Shown: positions 35,486 to 43,367 of the stretch, in pieces | How the letters are laid out: every line of letters starts with the position of its first letter | Position numbering within the stretch: position 1 is the first letter of the stretch | DNA from: Limimaricola sp. | GTDB taxonomy: Bacteria > Pseudomonadota > Alphaproteobacteria > Rhodobacterales > Rhodobacteraceae | Direction of reading: 5' to 3' | Assembly (NCBI RefSeq): GCF_016125575.1 | Contig: NZ_WGLM01000002.1 | Coordinates: forward strand, 248,001 to 312,000 | DNA: 64,000 nt | The notes under the pieces: model-generated | The model's database searches: none | What the model was told of the DNA's origin: nothing | The model's input: the letters and a program-made list of their open reading frames with translations, nothing else | Position numbers and translations under genes: made by a program

Positions 35486-35785
35486 CTACTTGACCTCGAT
35501 CGTCTGGCGCAGCGCGCCGGTGGTCCGGTCGAAGATCAGGATGCGGTTGTCAGAGGTCACCACCGCATACCAGTTCACCCCTTGGGTAAAGGCCGTTGCG
35601 GTTGCGCCACCGGGCAGGGTGATCTGGTCCGGCAAGACGGGGGCGGGCGCGTTCAGCCGGGTGACAAGCGCGTAGATTAGGACTACGAACCCCGCGATCA
35701 TCACGACCGTCAGCACGGTCACCAGCCGGCGCAGCATGACAAGATGCGGCGGCAGCGCCGCAAGGTCGTCAGGAGCTTCACCCAT
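35486..35785 (-). CDS. DUF6476 family membrane protein
   Basis: 99 aa, one transmembrane segment (about residues 21-42, LVTVLTVVMIAGFVVLIYAL) and a periplasmic C-terminal domain (FTQGVNWYAVVTSDNRILIFD). Function unknown. The start codon overlaps that of the divergent rluA: both lie in CCATGG at 35782-35787. An upstream ATG at 35809 would extend it by eight residues into rluA. The gene pair is common in Rhodobacterales. Confidence 0.8.
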   Translation of the reverse strand: MGEAPDDLAALPPHLVMLRRLVTVLTVVMIAGFVVLIYALVTRLNAPAPVLPDQITLPGGATATAFTQGVNWYAVVTSDNRILIFDRTTGALRQTIEVK

Positions 35786-36833
35786 GGCCACATCCCCCGG
35801 CACGGACATCGTTACGTTCCGGATCGCCGCCGACCCGCCTGCGCGCCTAGATAAGGCGCTTTCACGCGATGTGCCAGCCGCGGCCGATCTCAGCCGCTCG
35901 CGCCTTGGACGGCTGATTGCCGAGGGGGCGGTGACGATCGACGGCGCGGTGGTCACCGATGCCCGCGCGCGGGTGGCCGAGGGGGCCGAGGTTGTCATTG
36001 CCGTGGCACCCGCCACCCAAAGCCATATCGGCGGCGAGGCGATCCCGCTGACAATCGTGTTCGAGGATGATGATCTGGTCGTCATCGACAAGCCTGCGGG
36101 CATGGTCGTTCATCCCGCGCCCGGCTCGCCCGGCGGCACGCTGGTCAACGCGCTGATTGCCCATTGCGGCGACAGCCTGTCGGGTGTGGGGGGCGAAAAG
36201 CGGCCGGGCATCGTGCATCGCATCGACAAGGAAACTTCGGGGCTTCTTGTCGTGGCCAAGTCCGACAAGGCGCATCACGGGCTGGCGGCCCAATTCGCCA
36301 AACATACGGTCGAGCGGCGCTACCTTGCCCTTTGCGCGGGCGTGCCCGACCAGAATGATCCGCGCCTGCACGGTGTTCGTGGAACCAGTTTCGAGCCGGG
36401 CAACATCCTCAAGATCCAGACGCTGCTGGGCCGCCACAAGACCGACCGGCAGCGGCAGGCGGTCAGCTTCGACAATGGCCGTCACGCGGTGACGCGGGTG
36501 CGCATCGTGCAGGCGCTGGGCACACCGCCGGCGGCTGCGCTGGTGGAATGCTGGCTGGAAACCGGGCGCACCCACCAGATCCGCGTGCACATGGCCCATG
36601 CCGGGCACGGGCTGATCGGCGATCCGGTTTATGGCGGGCGGCGCAAGCTGCCGGTGGCCGCCGTCGGTGCCAAGGGGCAGGCCGCTGCGTTGTCCTTTCC
36701 GCGGCAGGCATTGCATGCCGCGACGCTGGGCTTCACCCATCCGGTGACGAGCAAGAAGATGCGGTTCGCCTCACCCCTGCCCGCCGACATGGCCGGTCTG
36801 CTTGCGGCGCTGGGCGGCACGCTGCCGGGCTGA
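35784..36833 (+). CDS. RluA family pseudouridine synthase
   Basis: 349 aa enzyme of the RluA/RluD group that isomerises uridines in 23S rRNA. An N-terminal S4 domain (RLDKALSRDVPAAADLSRSRLGRLI) precedes the catalytic domain, with the active-site aspartate in GIVHRIDKETSGLLV and the LETGRTHQIRVHMAH motif. Architecture fits RluD, but the target site is not certain. ATG 35784 has AGGAG eight bases upstream. Start codon overlaps the divergent DUF6476 gene. Confidence 0.93.
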   Translation: MATSPGTDIVTFRIAADPPARLDKALSRDVPAAADLSRSRLGRLIAEGAVTIDGAVVTDARARVAEGAEVVIAVAPATQSHIGGEAIPLTIVFEDDDLVVIDKPAGMVVHPAPGSPGGTLVNALIAHCGDSLSGVGGEKRPGIVHRIDKETSGLLVVAKSDKAHHGLAAQFAKHTVERRYLALCAGVPDQNDPRLHGVRGTSFEPGNILKIQTLLGRHKTDRQRQAVSFDNGRHAVTRVRIVQALGTPPAAALVECWLETGRTHQIRVHMAHAGHGLIGDPVYGGRRKLPVAAVGAKGQAAALSFPRQALHAATLGFTHPVTSKKMRFASPLPADMAGLLAALGGTLPG

Positions 36834-36835
36834 AT

Positions 36836-37471
36836 TCAGCGGCGCAGCGCGGCCCAGAAAAGCCAGAGCATCAACAGGATCTCGCCGAAAAAGAGGTATG
36901 CGGCCAGGCCAAGGGCGTATCCCGGCCAGACCAGCGGGCCGTAGGCGTCGGCGAAGTAGGCCAGCCCGCCGATCGCAACCAGGGCCGCGATTAGACGTGG
37001 CACGATCCTGCTGCGCCATCCGGCAAGGCCAAGCACCACGAGGTGCGCCCCGAAGATGCCAAGGCTCAAGGCCCAGTCGGCCGAGAAACGCGCGACGTCG
37101 GCCACTGCCGCGGCATCACCCGCGGCTGCCAGCGGCTGGGCCGCAACGAGGTGCGATGTCGCCACCGCCAGCATGACCGCGTAGGCAACGCGCAGCCACG
37201 CGGCCAACAGCGCCAGACCGTCGGCCCCCGGCCGCAGGACAAGATAAAGACCCCATGCCGCGACGATGTCGGCCAGCGCGATCAAAATGAACGCCAGCGC
37301 CGCAAGCCGAAACCGCGGCCCTTCCACGATTTGCGCCAGTGCATCTGCCTCGGCCGCGCCGGTGACGGCCGTGGTCGTCAGCAGGCCAAAGGGGCCGGCG
37401 ACGGTCATGAACAACAGCGCCAGTCCGGCGGCAATGGCAGGGGCGCGAGGCAAACTTGCGGGAGGTGTCAT
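36836..37471 (-). CDS. DUF4386-like membrane protein
   Basis: 211 aa with six hydrophobic segments and the DUF4386 pattern (AGLALLFMTVAGPFG, LAALAFILIALADIVAAWGLYL, GYALGLAAYLFFGEILLML). Function unknown. Start at 37471 was chosen for the AAAGGATT just upstream; a longer frame exists but has no site. Convergent with rluA, divergent from rpoH. Confidence 0.78.
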   Translation of the reverse strand: MTPPASLPRAPAIAAGLALLFMTVAGPFGLLTTTAVTGAAEADALAQIVEGPRFRLAALAFILIALADIVAAWGLYLVLRPGADGLALLAAWLRVAYAVMLAVATSHLVAAQPLAAAGDAAAVADVARFSADWALSLGIFGAHLVVLGLAGWRSRIVPRLIAALVAIGGLAYFADAYGPLVWPGYALGLAAYLFFGEILLMLWLFWAALRR

Positions 37472-37623
37472 TGGCAATCCTTTCACGTCGCTGTGATCGC
37501 CATCTTGGCCCAAGTCGCGAAACAAGGCAAAACCTGCGCCCAAAACGCCGTTTTCCAGCTTGTGATGAGCCATCTCGTCTGCGTGAGCGCGCAGAAATCT
37601 GGCTGGCCCCGCGCCGGAGAGCC

Positions 37624-37638
37624 GTTCATACAACGTTC
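37624..37638 (+). promoter_or_regulatory. LexA-box-like sequence upstream of rpoH
   Basis: GTTC-ATACAAC-GTTC fits GTTC-N7-GTTC exactly. It is 19 bp before the putative -35 of rpoH. By base composition about one chance match is expected in a window of this size, so this is only a candidate. Confidence 0.35.
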
Positions 37639-37657
37639 AAGCTTCACGGGTACGGAC

Positions 37658-37686
37658 CTTGACGTTGGCCGATACCGCTACCATAT
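37658..37686 (+). promoter_or_regulatory. Putative rpoH promoter
   Basis: CTTGAC at 37658-37663, 17-bp spacer and CCATAT at 37681-37686, about 40 bp before the rpoH start. The CTTGAC/CCATAT pair resembles alphaproteobacterial RpoH-type promoters and could allow autoregulation; a sigma-70 reading is also possible. Confidence 0.45.
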
Positions 37687-37726
37687 CCATGTTAAGCCCT
37701 TAAACATCGGGAGAGGGGACAACGAC

Positions 37727-38623
37727 ATGACGACCTATGCCAATCTGCCGGCACCGTCGCCGGAACAGGGACTGAACCGCTACCTGCAGGAAATCCGCAA
37801 GTTTCCGATGCTGGAGCCGGAAGAGGAATACATGCTGGCCAAGCGCTGGATCGACCACGAGGATGCCGCCGCGGCGCACAAGATGGTCACCAGCCACCTG
37901 CGTCTGGCTGCCAAGATCGCGATGGGCTATCGCGGCTATGGCCTGCCTCAGGCCGAGGTGATTTCCGAGGCCAACGTGGGCCTGATGCAGGCGGTCAAGC
38001 GGTTTGACCCTGAAAAGGGGTTCCGCCTCGCGACTTACGCGATGTGGTGGATCCGGGCCAGCATCCAGGAATACATCCTGCGCTCGTGGAGCCTTGTGAA
38101 GCTGGGTACGACCAGCGCGCAGAAAAAGCTGTTCTTCAACCTGCGCAAGGCCAAGGCGCGCATCGGCGCGCTGGAAGAAGGAGACCTGCGTCCAGAGAAC
38201 GTCAAGCAGATCGCGCATGACCTTGGCGTGACAGAGACCGAAGTGGTCAGCATGAACCGTCGCCTTTCGGGCGGTGATGCCTCGCTGAACGCAATGGTGG
38301 GCTCGGACGGCGACAGCGCCACACAGTGGCAAGACTGGCTTGAGGATGAAGACGCCAATACCGCGCATGACTACGAAGAGCGGGACGAGCTGGACGCGCG
38401 CCGTGCGCTTCTGGCCAAGGCGATGGAAGTGCTCAACGAGCGCGAGCGCGACATCCTCGTGCAGCGTCGCCTGTCGGACGAGGCGATCACGCTGGAAGAC
38501 CTGTCGGCCCGCTACGATGTCAGCCGCGAGCGGATCCGCCAGATCGAGGTGCGCGCCTTCGAGAAGCTGCAGCAAAGGATGCAGGAACTGGCCCGCGAGA
38601 AGGGCATGCTGGAAACCGCCTGA
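37727..38623 (+). CDS. rpoH: RNA polymerase sigma-32 factor (heat shock), RpoH I type
   Basis: 298 aa. Region 2 is clear (HLRLAAKIAMGYRGYGLPQ; KGFRLATYAMWWIRASIQEYI), the RpoH box QKKLFFNLRKAK is intact, and region 4 ends in [17 protein letters not shown]. It directs transcription of heat-shock chaperone and protease genes. The sequence is close to RpoH I of Rhodobacter as I recall it. ATG 37727 follows GGGAGAGGGG. A strong terminator follows at 38655. Confidence 0.96.
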   Translation: MTTYANLPAPSPEQGLNRYLQEIRKFPMLEPEEEYMLAKRWIDHEDAAAAHKMVTSHLRLAAKIAMGYRGYGLPQAEVISEANVGLMQAVKRFDPEKGFRLATYAMWWIRASIQEYILRSWSLVKLGTTSAQKKLFFNLRKAKARIGALEEGDLRPENVKQIAHDLGVTETEVVSMNRRLSGGDASLNAMVGSDGDSATQWQDWLEDEDANTAHDYEERDELDARRALLAKAMEVLNERERDILVQRRLSDEAITLEDLSARYDVSRERIRQIEVRAFEKLQQRMQELAREKGMLETA

Positions 38624-38654
38624 ACGCGGCGACGCGAGTCATAGAAGCAACAGG

Positions 38655-38683
38655 AAGGGCGGGGCGTTTGCCTCGCCCTTTTC
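38655..38683 (+). terminator. Rho-independent terminator of rpoH
   Basis: AAGGGCGGGGC (38655-38665) pairs with GCCTCGCCCTT (38670-38680), with one G-U pair and a GTTT loop, followed by TTTTC. Located 32 bp after the rpoH stop. Confidence 0.88.
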
Positions 38684-38737
38684 TATGCCGGTTACGCTCT
38701 GTAGTCTTTCGACAAAAGGCAGGGCAGGGAGCGAAAC

Positions 38738-39715
38738 ATGAGCGGTGCAGTGCGCTGGGGCGTTCTTGGGGCGGCGAAATTCGCCCGTACCTTCATGGCG
38801 CCCGCCATTCATGCCGCCGCGGGCGCGGAACTGGCCGCGCTGGCGACGTCGGACCCGGCCAAGGCGGCGGGATTTCGCGCATTCGCGCCCGGTTTGCGGG
38901 TGCATGACAGCTACGAGGCATTGCTGGCCGATCCGGGTATCGACGCCGTCTATATCCCGCTTCCCAATCACCTGCATGTCGACTGGACGCTGAAGGCGCT
39001 GGCGGCGGGCAAGCATGTATTGTGCGAAAAGCCGCTGACGCTGCGGGCAGACCAGTTTGATGCCGTCATCGCGGCGCGTGATGCCAGCGGTCTGCTGGCG
39101 GCCGAAGCCTACATGATCGTGCATCATCCGCAGTTTCACCGCGCCCGTGCACTGGTCGCGGAGGGTGCGATTGGCAAGCTGGGCCATGTCGAGGCGGTGT
39201 TTACCTACAACAACGCCAGTGACACCGCCAATATCCGCAACAAGCCCGAAACGGGTGGCGGTGGCCTGCCCGATATCGGCGTTTATACCTTCGGGGCGGC
39301 GCGCTTTGTCAGCGGCGAGGAGCCCGAGGCGATAACCCATGCGGCGATCCGCTGGGAGAATGATGTCGACGTCTACGTGCAGATGGCGGCGCGGTTCCCC
39401 TCTTTCAGCTATGGCGCGACTGTCTCGATGCGGCTGTTCCCGCGCCAACAGGTGGTGTTTCACGGCGACGCAGGCGTGCTGACGCTGACCTGCCCGTTCA
39501 ACGCGGGCGTTTTCGATCAGGCCGAACTGGTGTTGGAAAACAGCGCAGGGGTGCGCAGCGTCGAACGCTGGCCCGGCGTGAACCATTATGTTCTTCAGGT
39601 CGAGGCGTTCGGCCACTCTGTCCGAACCGGGGCCGCCTATCCTTGCCCGCTGGAATTCAGCAAGGGAACGCAGAGGATGATCGACATGACGTTCGCGGCG
39701 TCCGATGCCCGGTGA
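38738..39715 (+). CDS. Gfo/Idh/MocA family oxidoreductase
   Basis: 325 aa NAD(P)-dependent sugar or cyclitol dehydrogenase type. N-terminal Rossmann fold starts RWGVLGAAKFART; the EKPL motif has the catalytic K98; the C-terminal domain begins AEAYMIVHHPQFHRAR and includes GGGLPDIGVYTF. Substrate unknown. The end overlaps by 11 bp the start of a capsule-type protein gene, which hints at a role in sugar nucleotide or polysaccharide metabolism. Confidence 0.9.
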   Translation: MSGAVRWGVLGAAKFARTFMAPAIHAAAGAELAALATSDPAKAAGFRAFAPGLRVHDSYEALLADPGIDAVYIPLPNHLHVDWTLKALAAGKHVLCEKPLTLRADQFDAVIAARDASGLLAAEAYMIVHHPQFHRARALVAEGAIGKLGHVEAVFTYNNASDTANIRNKPETGGGGLPDIGVYTFGAARFVSGEEPEAITHAAIRWENDVDVYVQMAARFPSFSYGATVSMRLFPRQQVVFHGDAGVLTLTCPFNAGVFDQAELVLENSAGVRSVERWPGVNHYVLQVEAFGHSVRTGAAYPCPLEFSKGTQRMIDMTFAASDAR

Positions 39716-40712
39716 GATCCTGATCCACCTGCCGCGCCACATGTTGGCGAACGTGCGCGACAACCCCAGCCAGTTTTATGCCAAGCTGCGCGATGGCCTG
39801 AACGCGCGCGGCGCGCGCGCCTCGCTGGTGGAGCGGGCCGCGATGAATGCTGCCCCTGCCGCCGATGATGGCGATTTCCATTTCATCCACCAGATGGTGC
39901 TGCGTCAGCCGAATGTCCTGTGTACCGGCCTCGCCTACGTCTATCCGTTCTGGTACGCCGATCCGTCCGGCATTTACGGCGACAGTTCGCTGGCCGAGGC
40001 CGAGTTCGACCCGCGCGAGGCGGATGCCGAGGAGGCCCGCGTATTTCATGTCCGGCTGCACCGGCGGCTGGTGGAAGGGCGGATGTCGCGCTACGGCCAG
40101 AAGCAGGAGCCAGAGGTGCTGCCGGAGGGCTGCGTTGCGGTGTTCCTGCAAGGCGGCTCGGACATCCTTGACCGGGTCCAACATGTCACGACGCCCGAAA
40201 TGGTGGCGGCGGTGCTGGACGGCGCGGGGGACCGCGCGGTGGTGATCAAGCCGCATCCAAAGGAAAACGGCCCCGAAGTGATGGCCTGGCTGGCCGACAT
40301 CGCCGCACGTGACCGGCGCGTGATGATCTCGGATGCCAATATCCACGACATCCTTGCGGTCGCTTCTGTGTCGGTCTCGATCAGTTCGGCGGTGGCGCTG
40401 GAGGGGATGATTCACCACACGCCCGCCATCCTCTTTGGCCGGTCGGACCTGCGCCACTGCGCGATCACGCTGAAAACGCCCGCGGGGTTCGACAAGGCGC
40501 TGGAAATGGCAACCCAGATCGACTGGCCGTTCGAGGCGTTCCTGTACTGGTTTCTCGGGCAGAACACGATCAACGCGGGCACGCCGGAGCTGGTCGATCA
40601 GGCCATCGCGCGGATCGCGGCGCAGGGGGCCGATATGGGCCGTCTGGGACTGGGACGCAGGCCGGGTCTCTTGCGCGGCGCGGCACGGCGCCCCACATCA
40701 TCGGCAGGTTAA
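39705..40712 (+). CDS. Capsule biosynthesis-like protein
   Basis: 335 aa with features of the Capsule_synth family in its second half (VVIKPHPKENGPEVM; VSVSISSAVALEGMIHHTPAILFGRSDL), like KpsS/KpsC. The N-terminal half (EILIHLPRHMLANVRDNPSQFYAKLRDGL) does not match the KpsC-like or KpsS-like proteins at 13552-18215. Probably a glycosyltransferase; donor and acceptor unknown. Starts inside the 3' end of the oxidoreductase gene, so the two are co-translated. Confidence 0.78.
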   Translation: MPGEILIHLPRHMLANVRDNPSQFYAKLRDGLNARGARASLVERAAMNAAPAADDGDFHFIHQMVLRQPNVLCTGLAYVYPFWYADPSGIYGDSSLAEAEFDPREADAEEARVFHVRLHRRLVEGRMSRYGQKQEPEVLPEGCVAVFLQGGSDILDRVQHVTTPEMVAAVLDGAGDRAVVIKPHPKENGPEVMAWLADIAARDRRVMISDANIHDILAVASVSVSISSAVALEGMIHHTPAILFGRSDLRHCAITLKTPAGFDKALEMATQIDWPFEAFLYWFLGQNTINAGTPELVDQAIARIAAQGADMGRLGLGRRPGLLRGAARRPTSSAG

Positions 40713-40719
40713 AACCTGC
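40704..40719. repeat. Perfect inverted repeat at a stop codon
   Basis: GCAGGTT-AA-AACCTGC; the TAA stop of the capsule-like gene lies in its centre (40710-40712). It is 18 bp before the DUF4389 start. The loop is too short for a normal hairpin, so an operator is more likely than a terminator. Confidence 0.35.
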
Positions 40720-40736
40720 TGAAAGGGGTCTGTGCG

Positions 40737-41018
40737 ATGTCGGGTGTTAACGAGGGTGAAGAGACGGCGGAAATCGGCGAAGGGCTGGGCCCGCGCCTGC
40801 TGTGGATGATCGTGATCGCGGTGATGATTTCGGCCGCGCAGACGGTGCTGGGGGTGGTGACGGTGGTGCAGTTCATCGTCCTCCTGACCAATCAGCGCCG
40901 GCCCAACCCGCGGCTGGCGGCCTTTGGCACCGCGCTGGGGATCTGGGTGGCCAAGGCCGCGCGCTATCAGACGGCGGCGAGCGAGGTGAAGCCCTGGCCC
41001 TGGACGCCGCTGGATTGA
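40737..41018 (+). CDS. DUF4389 family small membrane protein
   Basis: 93 aa, one strong hydrophobic segment (LLWMIVIAVMISAAQTVLG) and a second weaker one (VTVVQFIVLL), followed by NQRRPNPRLAAFGTALGIW, typical of DUF4389 proteins. Function unknown. It lies 24 bp behind the capsule-like gene on the same strand. Confidence 0.78.
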   Translation: MSGVNEGEETAEIGEGLGPRLLWMIVIAVMISAAQTVLGVVTVVQFIVLLTNQRRPNPRLAAFGTALGIWVAKAARYQTAASEVKPWPWTPLD

Positions 41019-41057
41019 GGCGGGGTCAGGGGGGCGCCGCCCCCCGGCGCGTACCGC

Positions 41058-41093
41058 GCCTCCCCCCGGGAGTATTTGGGGCCAGAAGAAGGG
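41058..41093 (+). repeat. Intergenic GGGAGTATTT repeat, copy D
   Basis: GCCTCCCCCCGGGAGTATTT followed by GGGGCCAGAAGAAGGG. It is in the 172-bp gap after the DUF4389 gene, preceded by a GC-rich palindromic stretch (41030-41047). Confidence 0.7.
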
Positions 41094-41101
41094 CTTGCGG
41101 A

Positions 41102-41137
41102 GCGTCCCCACGGGGACGGCTGGCAAGACATTGATTT
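41102..41137 (-). repeat. GTCCCC palindrome repeat, copy 2
   Basis: On the minus strand AAATCAATG, then TCTTGCCAGCC, then GTCCCCGTGGGGACGC. It is 29/36 identical to 10089-10124. It directly follows repeat copy D. Confidence 0.6.
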
Positions 41138-41190
41138 TCAATGGTGATTTCTGGTAGCGTGAAGATGTCACCTTTCAGGAGGGCATGGGC

Positions 41191-41460
41191 ATGGCGGGTG
41201 GATGGGCAAAGGACGGCGCGGTCAGCGAGCAGATCGAAGCCTCGATCGCCGATGAATTGGCGCGACTGAAGGCGCAGCGCGGGCCGGTGGGCGAAAGCCT
41301 GACCCACTGCGCGGAATGCGACGAGCCGATCCCCGAGGCGCGGCGGCGGGCTGTGCCCGGCGTGAAGCTGTGCGTGGCCTGCCAGCAGGAGCGCGACGGC
41401 CGGTTCCGGGCGCGCGGCGGGATCAACCGGCGGGGGTCAAAGGACAGTCAGTTGAAGTGA
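41191..41460 (+). CDS. DksA/TraR family C4 zinc-finger protein
   Basis: 89 aa. The zinc finger is C40-x2-C43-x17-C61-x2-C64 (CAECDEPIPEARRRAVPG...CVAC), the TraR/DksA type. The N-terminal helix is short, as in phage or plasmid TraR-like proteins. It may bind the RNA polymerase secondary channel, but DksA-type activity is not shown. ATG 41191 is seven bases from AGGAGGG; the ATG at 41185 is too close to it. Confidence 0.85.
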   Translation: MAGGWAKDGAVSEQIEASIADELARLKAQRGPVGESLTHCAECDEPIPEARRRAVPGVKLCVACQQERDGRFRARGGINRRGSKDSQLK

Positions 41461-41471
41461 GGGGGGCCCCT

Positions 41472-43289
41472 TCACCCCTCCATCGCCTCCAGCTCGTCAA
41501 TCATCCCGGCAATGACGCTCAGCCCCTTGTCCCAGAACTTCGGGTCGCTGGCATCCAGGCCGAAGGGGGCCAGCAACGCCTTGTGGTGTTTGGAGCCGCC
41601 CGCGCGGAGCATGTCGAAATACTTGGCACGGAAGTCGGGGTCGCCCTCGGCGTAAACGGCGTAGAGGGCGTTCACCAGCCCGTCGCCGAAGGCGTAGGCG
41701 TAGACGTAGAAGGGCGAGTGGACGAAGTGGGGGACGTAGGCCCAGAACGTCTCGTATCCCGGGGCGAAGTCGAAGGCGTCGCCAAGGCTTTCGGCCTGCA
41801 CCGACATCCAGAGCGCGTCGATATCCTCGGGCGTCAGTTCGCCCTGCGAGCGGGCGGCGTGCAGCTTGCATTCGAAATCGTAGAAGGCGATCTGGCGCAC
41901 GACGGTGTTGATCATGTCCTCGACCTTGCCCGCCAGCAGGACCTTGCGTTCGGCCTGGTCTTTCGCGCGTGACAGCATGGTCTGGAAGGTCAGCATCTCG
42001 CCGAAGACGGAGGCGGTTTCGGCCAGCGTCAGCGGGGTGGAGGACAAAAGCTCGCCCTGGCCCGCGGCCAGAACCTGGTGCACGCCGTGGCCCAGTTCAT
42101 GCGCCAGCGTCATCACGTCGCGCGGCTTGCCGAGGTAGTTGAGCAGCACGTAGGGGTGCGCGCTGGTGACGGTGGGGTGGGCAAAGGCGCCCGGCGCCTT
42201 GCCGGGTTTGACGGCTGCGTCGATCCAGCCCTTGTCGAAGAAGGGCTGCGCGATCTCGGCCATCTCGGGCGAGAAGGCGGCGTAGGCATCGAGCACGGTC
42301 TTTTGCGCCTCGTCCCATGGGACGGTGCGCGTGATCTCCATCGGCAGGGGCGCGTTGCGGTCCCAGACCTGCATCCGGTCAAGGCCCAGCCATTTCGCCT
42401 TCAGCCGGTAGTAGCGGTGCGACAGCTTGGGGTAGGCGGCGACCACGGCGTTGCGCAGCGCCTCGACCACCTCGGGTTCGACATGGTTGGCAAGGTGGCG
42501 GCCGGTCTGGGGCGTGGGAAAGCCGCGCCAGCGGTCCTCGATCTCTTTTTCCTTGGCCAGGGTGTTGTGAACGCGGGCGAAGGTCTTGATGTTCTGGCCC
42601 AGCACGCGGGCCAGTTCGTGCATCGCCGCCTCGCGCTTGGCGCGGTCAGGATCGGTGAAGAGGTTCAGCACGCCCTCCAGCGTCAGTTCCTCGTCGTCGA
42701 TGGTGAAGGTCAGGCTGGCGATGGTCTCGTCAAACAGGCGGTTCCATGCGGCGGCGCCAACGGTGGACTGGTCGTGCAGGAATTTTTCCAGCTCGTCCGA
42801 CAGCTGGTAGGGCTTCATCGCGCGCATCCGGTCGAAGACGGGCTTGTAGCGGGCCAGATCGGCATTGGCGGCCAGAAGGCCCGCAAGGTGGGCGTCGTCC
42901 AGCCGGTTGAATTCCAGCCCGTAGAAGACCAGCGGCGTGGTATAGGCGGTGATCTTGTCCTGCAGGTCGGACATCTGCTTGGCCCGCGCGCTATCGGTGG
43001 TCAGCTGGTAATAGCGCAGCCCGGCATAGGACATGATCCGGCCTGAAACCTCCTCGATCTTCTCGTAACGTTGCACCGCTTCCAGCATCTGCGCGGCTGT
43101 CAGGGTGGCCAGCTTGCCCTCGTAATCGGCGGCGAAGCTGGCGCAGGCGGTTTCGACGAAGGCGAGATCGCGGGTTAGTTCCGGGCAGTCGGGGGCGGGG
43201 TAAAGATCCGTCAGGTCCCATTCGGGCAGGGGGCCGATGGCCTTGCCGCCAGAGGTGTTGGCATCGAAAACGGGACGGGTGCGGGTCAT
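41472..43289 (-). CDS. pepF: Oligoendopeptidase F (M3 metallopeptidase)
   Basis: 605 aa cytoplasmic zinc peptidase that degrades oligopeptides. The zinc motif HELGHGVHQ is near residue 395, with the third ligand glutamate downstream (LAETASVFGEMLTF). The N-terminal helical domain (LEAVQRYEKIEEVSGRIMSYA) is typical. Length is normal. Convergent with the zinc-finger gene; no operon partner. Confidence 0.95.
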   Translation of the reverse strand: MTRTRPVFDANTSGGKAIGPLPEWDLTDLYPAPDCPELTRDLAFVETACASFAADYEGKLATLTAAQMLEAVQRYEKIEEVSGRIMSYAGLRYYQLTTDSARAKQMSDLQDKITAYTTPLVFYGLEFNRLDDAHLAGLLAANADLARYKPVFDRMRAMKPYQLSDELEKFLHDQSTVGAAAWNRLFDETIASLTFTIDDEELTLEGVLNLFTDPDRAKREAAMHELARVLGQNIKTFARVHNTLAKEKEIEDRWRGFPTPQTGRHLANHVEPEVVEALRNAVVAAYPKLSHRYYRLKAKWLGLDRMQVWDRNAPLPMEITRTVPWDEAQKTVLDAYAAFSPEMAEIAQPFFDKGWIDAAVKPGKAPGAFAHPTVTSAHPYVLLNYLGKPRDVMTLAHELGHGVHQVLAAGQGELLSSTPLTLAETASVFGEMLTFQTMLSRAKDQAERKVLLAGKVEDMINTVVRQIAFYDFECKLHAARSQGELTPEDIDALWMSVQAESLGDAFDFAPGYETFWAYVPHFVHSPFYVYAYAFGDGLVNALYAVYAEGDPDFRAKYFDMLRAGGSKHHKALLAPFGLDASDPKFWDKGLSVIAGMIDELEAMEG

Positions 43290-43367
43290 GCTGGGGGCCT
43301 TTCCTTGCCTGCGTTGCCGGGCAACATAGGGGCAGGCCGCGGCCGGGGAAAGCCGCGTTGCGCCGAT

